DNA of 9,238 nucleotides from Flavobacteriaceae bacterium (GTDB taxonomy: Bacteria; Bacteroidota; Bacteroidia; Flavobacteriales; Flavobacteriaceae): assembly GCA_016649785.1 (NCBI GenBank), contig JAENXB010000111.1, positions 1-9,238 on the forward strand, given 5' to 3'. Both the position numbers and the translations under genes were made by a program. A model generated the notes under the pieces. It searched no databases and was not told where the DNA came from. It saw only the letters and a program-made list of their open reading frames with translations. This document shows, piece after piece, positions 5,307-9,238 of this stretch (its first letter is position 1; each line of letters opens with the position of its first letter).

Positions 5307-6113
5307 ATGAAACAATTAATCACGTTACTTTCTTTCGGTTTTTTATTGATAAGTTCTAAAAATGAAAACAGGGAAACTTCAGGTGAAATAACCTCCGCAG
5401 AGGTCGAGGAAGTTTCAGAAGATCTTAAAACAGGGAAAGATTTGAGTTTGATAAGCATTGATCCTGTTTCCCACGCAACAGCGATCATCACCTGGGGCAA
5501 TGAAGTTTTTTATATCGATCCTACCGGAGGGGCCGAGGCCTTTAAAGGAAAAGTGAAACCTGGTTTTATTTTGATTTCCGATATCCACGGTGACCATACA
5601 GATCCGGAAACCCTGAAAGCACTGAATTTGGGAGATACCAAAATTATAGTTCCACAAGCCGTTAAGGAACTGCTTCCCAAAGAAATGCATGCACAGTTGA
5701 TAGTTTTAAATAACGGAGAGACCACAGATCTTATGGGATTCAAAATAGAGGCGATCCCAATGTACAACTTACCCGAAGCCCCGGATGCCTTTCACCCAAA
5801 AGGACGTGGAAATGGTTACCTATTGGAAAAAGACGGGAAAAGACTCTACCTAGCCGGTGATACTGAAGATATCCCTGAAATGCGGAATTTAAAAAATATT
5901 GATATTGCCCTTATTCCTATGAACCTTCCCTATACCATGACCGTAGATCAGGCTGCAGAAGCGGTATTGACATTTAAACCAAAACTGGTGTATCCATATC
6001 ACTATCGCGGAAAAGATGGATTTGCTGATGTAGAAAAGTTTAAAGAACTGGTAAATAAAGGAAATAAAGATATTGAAGTAAAGTTATTGGATTGGTATCC
6101 CAAAAAGAAATAA
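5307..6113 (+). CDS. Exported UlaG-like metallo-beta-lactamase-fold hydrolase
   Basis: The 268-residue product starts with a hydrophobic segment (MKQLITLLSFGFLLISS), probably a signal for export to the periplasm or envelope, followed by an acidic linker (about 20-45). The hydrolase domain carries VSHAT (H56), SDIHGDHTD (91-99; the DxHxDH metal motif with D92, H94, D96, H97), FHPKGRGNGY (H163), AGDTED (D185) and PYHY (H232). This order is that of the UlaG-like branch of the MBL superfamily. The substrate is unknown: UlaG itself opens an ascorbate-6-phosphate lactone, but this branch is broad. The signal resembles a lipoprotein signal except that the expected Cys is Ser (LLISSKN), so the protein may not be lipidated. 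It stands alone between two hairpins, and a strong terminator follows the stop by about 40 bp. Confidence 0.88.
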   Translation: MKQLITLLSFGFLLISSKNENRETSGEITSAEVEEVSEDLKTGKDLSLISIDPVSHATAIITWGNEVFYIDPTGGAEAFKGKVKPGFILISDIHGDHTDPETLKALNLGDTKIIVPQAVKELLPKEMHAQLIVLNNGETTDLMGFKIEAIPMYNLPEAPDAFHPKGRGNGYLLEKDGKRLYLAGDTEDIPEMRNLKNIDIALIPMNLPYTMTVDQAAEAVLTFKPKLVYPYHYRGKDGFADVEKFKELVNKGNKDIEVKLLDWYPKKK

Positions 6114-6155
6114 ATAGCGATCTTTTGGAAATATTAAGTTGAGTTTATAGATTCA

Positions 6156-6200
6156 AAAAATCCATTATTTTATCGAAATTTGATAAAATAATGGATTTTT
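6156..6200 (+). terminator. Hairpin terminator after the MBL hydrolase gene
   Basis: A 19-bp perfect stem, AAAAATCCATTATTTTATC at 6156-6174 with its complement at 6182-6200, has a 7-nt loop. TTTTTCTTTT (6196-6205) supplies the U-tract on the plus strand. The A-run on the left arm means it could also act for transcripts arriving from the minus strand. Confidence 0.85.
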
Positions 6201-6395
6201 CTTTTCCAGGATCACTTCCTGATCATTGTTTTTCCAAATCTGTCTATTTCAGAATCCTGTATTTTGATTGTTTATTCCTTCGATCTTTTTAAACCACAAA
6301 TGCACTAATAATCTTATATAAGCTTTCATTAATTTTCAAATTAAACCTTTATAAAACAAAATTCGGAACTAAAATTTTTTTACATCCAAGTTTGA

Positions 6396-6490
6396 CTGGT
6401 TCTTGATGCCTGACTCTTGGGTTTTGATTCTTGGCTCTTTTATCTATTTTCTATTATCTCTTGTCTATAGGTCTATATTCTAACATCTTA
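6396..6490 (-). repeat. Degenerate heptad array downstream of the aldo/keto reductase gene
   Basis: Read on the minus strand, the segment divides into 7-mers of form NNAGANN: ATAGACA, AGAGATA, ATAGAAA, ATAGATA, AAAGAGC, CAAGAAT, CAAAACC, CAAGAGT, CAGGCAT, CAAGAAC. One extra base breaks the phase near the gene-proximal end. The pattern and strand match the heptads of 245-737, showing that both spacers hold the same repeat family. Confidence 0.75.
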
Positions 6491-6492
6491 AC

Positions 6493-7401
6493 CTAAGGCA
6501 ATTCTTCACCTTTTGCGGCTATGTATATTTTGAACCATTGTTCCAAAGTTATATCAATATCCAGGGCTTCTACCGCATTCTTTATCCGTGAAATTTTTCC
6601 GGTTCCCACTATTGGAATTATGTTGGCAGGGTGTTTTAATATCCAGGCATAAATAATTTTATCAACCGATTCATCATTCAGCTCGCCGGTAACTTCCAAA
6701 AGGGCTTTTAATACTCTTTGTCCTCTTTCTCCGCTTGGGTTTAATATATTTCCACCGGCCATAGGCGACCAGGCCATAGGTTTGATCTTTTCTTTTAGGA
6801 AAAAATCGATGTTTCCATTCTCAAAATGCTCGAGGCAAAACGGGGATATTTCCACCTGGTTGGTTACCAGTTTTTCATCCACATAGGAATTCAGCATTTC
6901 AAACTGTCGGGGATTAAAATTAGAAACCCCAAAATTCAACACTTTGCCGCTTTGTTTAAGATGCGAAAAAGCTTTGGCCACTTCTTCTGGATCAAAAAAC
7001 GGGGAAGGCCGATGAAGCAAAAGCAAATCGACATAATCTGTTCTGAAATTTGACAAGGAATTCTCAACCGAAGAAATTATATACTCAGCGCTGTAATCGT
7101 AGCATTTGAGCTTTCTTTCAGGGAACTTATCCGAGACCAGTTTAATCCCGCATTTGGAAATGATCTGTATCTCTTTTCGAAGCCCCGGTTTCAAATAAAG
7201 GGCATCTCCAAATAATTTTTCGCAATTGTAATTCCCGTAGATATCCGCGTGGTCAAAAGTGGTTACTCCATGGTCAATTGCCTCTTGGGTTAATTTTAAT
7301 AATTCCAGGTTTGAGATTTGCCAGTCGTTTAATCTCCAATGTCCATGGACTATCCTGGATACCTCCAATTTTTCGGTGAGTTTAATTTTATTTCTATTCA
7401 A
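6493..7401 (-). CDS. YdhF-like aldo/keto reductase
   Basis: The 302-residue NAD(P)H-dependent oxidoreductase has the (beta/alpha)8 AKR signature throughout. The catalytic tetrad is D50 and Y55 in FDHADIYGNY, K83 in SKCGIKL, and H130 in LLLLHRPSP. Cofactor and barrel motifs are GVSNF (158-162), NQVEISPFCLE (181-191), AWSPMAGG (210-217) and IPIVGTGKISRIKNAVEAL (262-280). The motifs FDHADIYG, SKCGI, HLKQSGKV and the C-terminal EQWFKI are shared with E. coli YdhF, a predicted oxidoreductase whose natural substrate I cannot name. The product is soluble, with no signal sequence. A tandem 11-bp direct repeat lies 22-43 bp upstream of the start. The TAG stop is followed at once by a heptad array; no hairpin terminator is visible on its strand until the one at 6156-6200, which could serve both strands. 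Confidence 0.93.
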   Translation of the reverse strand: MNRNKIKLTEKLEVSRIVHGHWRLNDWQISNLELLKLTQEAIDHGVTTFDHADIYGNYNCEKLFGDALYLKPGLRKEIQIISKCGIKLVSDKFPERKLKCYDYSAEYIISSVENSLSNFRTDYVDLLLLHRPSPFFDPEEVAKAFSHLKQSGKVLNFGVSNFNPRQFEMLNSYVDEKLVTNQVEISPFCLEHFENGNIDFFLKEKIKPMAWSPMAGGNILNPSGERGQRVLKALLEVTGELNDESVDKIIYAWILKHPANIIPIVGTGKISRIKNAVEALDIDITLEQWFKIYIAAKGEELP

Positions 7402-7422
7402 AACTTATGTTTTTAGATTAAT

Positions 7423-7444
7423 GATATTAACTTGATATTAACTT
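7423..7444. repeat. Tandem 11-bp direct repeat upstream of the aldo/keto reductase gene
   Basis: GATATTAACTT occurs twice back to back (7423-7433, 7434-7444), and a third GAT follows. The period of 11 bp is about one helical turn, and the pair lies 22-43 bp upstream of the reductase start, within the expected promoter region. It could be a binding site for a regulator or a chance slippage product. Confidence 0.5.
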
Positions 7445-7530
7445 GATCCTATCAATTCCATATTCTATGATAAACCCTCTGATCCCGGGATTTTTTTCAG
7501 AATGATTTTAATTCCCTTTATTTTTAACTT

Positions 7531-8436
7531 TTATTCCCATTTCAGTCTGGCATTTATAATTTCAGATAATCCACCGTCGCTGTCGGTAACCATTAAAATC
7601 TCAGCTTCCCCTGTTTTGGTTTGATCCAGCATTGTAACAGATTCAACCTTAATTTTTAGCAACTCACTATCCACGGCAATTGGAATACAATCCGGGCGAT
7701 TGTGATCTTGTAAATCTGTTAAGGAAATAACCCCAATAAAACTTCCCAGGACTTCCCCATCGTCTATATTATTGGGAGTGTCTTCTACTGTGGCCGTGAA
7801 AATAATTTTTTGATCTCCATGAAGTTGGCCCGCGCCCGTAAATCCCGCTTCAATTCCGCTGATATCAGGTAAACTGAACTTGTATATTTTTGGAAATGGA
7901 TTTTCTCCTTTTTTATTCAGATAATTAAAAAATTCACTTAATTTATATTCAAAAAGTAAATTTTTTCTTCTGTTAAACAAAAACAGCCGATCCCCTATTA
8001 TTTCGGCTGCTTCAATATTCAATTCAGCATCTGTAAGTTTCGCTGAAGCTTTTAATTGGTCATAAAACCCGATCAGGGAATAAGATTTTAGCTTTGGAAG
8101 ATCTTCCGGAGCTACAACAGCCAATACATCCCTTTGGGGAGATTTGGAGCCGGAGCCGAATGCCAATAATTTCCAGGTACCTTCCGTTTTAACCGTGGCA
8201 AGCGCTTCAAAATCAGGCTTATCCTTTTTAGCATAAATACCATCGGGCAGATCAATTCCGGGATTTAATTGAATCTTACCGGTGATAGCATATTCACTGT
8301 TCAATTTATATAACCAGGGGGAATTGTCACCAATCACATAAATTGTTGAACCTATTACAGATACCCCCGAAGCGGAAGGAATATCGAGTATTTCTCTACC
8401 TAAAATTGTGCATTTTATTTTAGCCGATTCAGACAT
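7531..8436 (-). CDS. Predicted beta-propeller protein of unknown function (DUF6929-like)
   Basis: The 301-residue product lacks a signal peptide: it starts MSESAKIKCTILG, and no hydrophobic N-terminal segment can be recovered upstream. It looks like an all-beta protein with repeated short blades. Examples are SGVSVIGSTIYVIGDNSPWL (23-42), WKLLAFGSGSKSPQRDVLAV (87-106), AAEIIGDRLFLFNRR (143-157), SGIEAGFTGAGQL (193-205) and VESVTMLDQTKTGEAEILMV (261-280). The motif KPDFEALA (73-80) is similar to the D(F/L)E(A/G)(L/I)A motif found in phytase-like and SdiA-regulated-type propellers. From memory this resembles the Bacteroidota family named DUF6929, but I am not certain of the number. No catalytic set can be named. 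It shares a strand with the reductase 129 bp downstream; a terminator at 8521-8550 isolates it from glyA. Confidence 0.75.
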   Translation of the reverse strand: MSESAKIKCTILGREILDIPSASGVSVIGSTIYVIGDNSPWLYKLNSEYAITGKIQLNPGIDLPDGIYAKKDKPDFEALATVKTEGTWKLLAFGSGSKSPQRDVLAVVAPEDLPKLKSYSLIGFYDQLKASAKLTDAELNIEAAEIIGDRLFLFNRRKNLLFEYKLSEFFNYLNKKGENPFPKIYKFSLPDISGIEAGFTGAGQLHGDQKIIFTATVEDTPNNIDDGEVLGSFIGVISLTDLQDHNRPDCIPIAVDSELLKIKVESVTMLDQTKTGEAEILMVTDSDGGLSEIINARLKWE

Positions 8437-8520
8437 TCCACAATTAATTTCGATTACAAGAACGGTAAAGCTACATAAACTTATAAAATTAATTATTTAA
8501 CCGGCAATATTTTAAATGAA

Positions 8521-8550
8521 TAAAAAAACCGCACTGAGGCGGTTTTTTTA
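8521..8550 (-). terminator. glyA: Rho-independent terminator downstream of glyA
   Basis: TAAAAAAACCGC (8521-8532) and GCGGTTTTTTTA (8539-8550) form a perfect 12-bp stem around a 6-nt loop, with the T-run within the 3' arm. It begins 28 bp past the glyA stop on the minus strand. The symmetry of A- and T-runs would let it work in both directions. Confidence 0.88.
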
Positions 8551-8577
8551 TTGTAAATATATCAGATTATCAAAAAA

Positions 8578-9238
8578 TTAATTGAAAAGCGCTCTTCCCT
8601 GCATCATTTCAAACACTTCTGCTTTTACTTCCGCAATTTTCGCTTCATCCTCAAAATTGGTGATCACCCGGTTAATTAGATCTACAATTTTGGCCATATC
8701 GTTTTCTTTGAGTCCACGTGTGGTAACTGCAGGAGTTCCGATTCGGATCCCTGAAGTCACAAACGGGGATTTATCGTCAAAGGGCACCATATTTTTATTG
8801 ACGGTTATTTCGGCTTTAACCAATGCTTCTTCGGCCTGTTTTCCGGTAATATTTTTATTCCGAAGGTCAATCAACATCATATGGTTATCTGTTCCGCCAG
8901 AAATTACATGGTAATCTTTATCCATAAATGACTTGGCCAAAGCCTTGGCATTTTTCTTTACTTGTACGGTGTAATATAAAAACTCATCGGTAAGCGCTTC
9001 TCCAAAAGCAACCGCCTTGGCAGCAATGATGTGCTCTAACGGACCGCCTTGATTTCCAGGAAAAACGCCGCTATCCAACAATGCAGACATTTTTTTAAGA
9101 TTGCCGTTTTTAAGTTTTTGTCCGAAAGGATTTTCAAAATCCTCTCCCATCATAATAACTCCTCCGCGTGGCCCACGCAAGGTTTTGTGAGTTGTGGTTG
9201 TAACTACATGACAATGAGGCAAAGGATCACTTAACAGC
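8578..9238 (-). CDS. glyA: Serine hydroxymethyltransferase GlyA (C-terminal part)
   Basis: The last 219 codons are present; the gene continues past the right edge. The enzyme interconverts serine and glycine with tetrahydrofolate as one-carbon carrier in the cytoplasm. The frame enters as LLSDPLPHCHVVTTTTHKTL, the strongly conserved PLP segment whose Lys (in TTTTHKT) forms the Schiff base, then RGPRGGVIMMG. Further conserved blocks are FPGNQGGPLEH, SGGTDNHMMLIDLR, NKNMVPFDDKSPF and TSGIRIGTPAVTTRG, where the Arg binds the substrate carboxylate. The C-terminus, EMMQGRALFN, is complete. A TTG codon at 9222 could be mistaken for a start, but the reading frame stays open upstream with conserved SHMT residues, so this is a truncated view of a longer gene (about 420 residues in relatives). 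Confidence 0.97.
   Translation of the reverse strand, partial: LLSDPLPHCHVVTTTTHKTLRGPRGGVIMMGEDFENPFGQKLKNGNLKKMSALLDSGVFPGNQGGPLEHIIAAKAVAFGEALTDEFLYYTVQVKKNAKALAKSFMDKDYHVISGGTDNHMMLIDLRNKNITGKQAEEALVKAEITVNKNMVPFDDKSPFVTSGIRIGTPAVTTRGLKENDMAKIVDLINRVITNFEDEAKIAEVKAEVFEMMQGRALFN

Larger units (their letters stand above)
6114..6492. other. Gene-free spacer between convergent genes
   Basis: The 379-bp region lies between the plus-strand MBL gene and the minus-strand aldo/keto reductase gene. It contains the terminator at 6156-6200, a fragment at 6291-6336 (AACCACAAATGCACTAATAA and onward) that resembles dispersed flavobacterial spacer repeats, and a heptad array at 6396-6490. No coding sequence or RNA gene is evident. 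Confidence 0.75.

Noticed and set aside
7481..7497. GATCCCGGGATTTTTTT as a plus-strand terminator
   Set aside because: The palindrome has no loop and no plus-strand gene ends nearby, so a functional hairpin with a U-tract is unlikely.
8466..8473. TAGCTTTA (minus strand) as promoter box for the beta-propeller gene
   Set aside because: It resembles TAnnTTTG, but no matching upstream element is visible and such 8-mers are frequent in AT-rich DNA; not strong enough to list.
9220..9222. TTG as the glyA start codon
   Set aside because: The frame is open to the window edge and the upstream residues (LLSDP) continue the conserved SHMT sequence, so the true start is outside.

Overview
The window looks like ordinary chromosome from a marine-type Flavobacteriaceae (Bacteroidota), perhaps close to Gramella/Christiangramia or Salegentibacter. 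That placement is inferred from the AT-rich composition, the lack of clear Shine-Dalgarno sequences, -7 boxes close to TAnnTTTG, a BshB1-type bacillithiol deacetylase, protein sequences typical of the family, and spacers full of degenerate 7-nt repeats. I see no tRNA, rRNA, CRISPR array, transposase, phage or defence gene.

Layout. Positions 1-139 (minus) hold the first 46 codons of a BshB1-like deacetylase. Positions 140-728 are a gene-free spacer built almost entirely of nested degenerate repeats. Positions 729-1883 (minus) encode a PLP-dependent trans-sulfuration enzyme whose stop codon lies inside the last repeat unit. A 222-bp divergent spacer follows. On the plus strand, 2106-5158 is a tightly packed four-gene run: hutI (imidazolonepropionase), hutG (formimidoylglutamase, arginase fold), a small DUF1622-type membrane protein and a GNAT acetyltransferase. 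Adjacent genes overlap by 1, 8 and 4 nt. Next come a three-arm inverted-repeat structure (5194-5255), an exported UlaG-like metallo-beta-lactamase-fold hydrolase (5307-6113) and a strong hairpin terminator. A second gene-poor spacer (6114-6492) contains the same type of heptad repeats. The minus strand then carries a YdhF-like aldo/keto reductase (6493-7401), a predicted beta-propeller protein of unknown function (7531-8436), a terminator (8521-8550) and the C-terminal half of glyA (8578 to the window end).

How the genes work together. HutI and HutG catalyse the last two steps of histidine breakdown to glutamate and formamide. The first two enzymes (HutH, HutU) are not in the window. The overlaps suggest that the DUF1622 and GNAT genes are translated from the same message, but their link to histidine use is unknown. 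The trans-sulfuration enzyme and BshB1 both touch cysteine/thiol metabolism and share a strand, with the repeat spacer between them. The other genes look like independent housekeeping units.

I found no convincing new multi-gene system. The parts most worth a second look are non-coding: the heptad arrays that begin at or within the stop codons of two genes, the mutually exclusive hairpins at 5194-5255, and a possibly leaderless hutI start.
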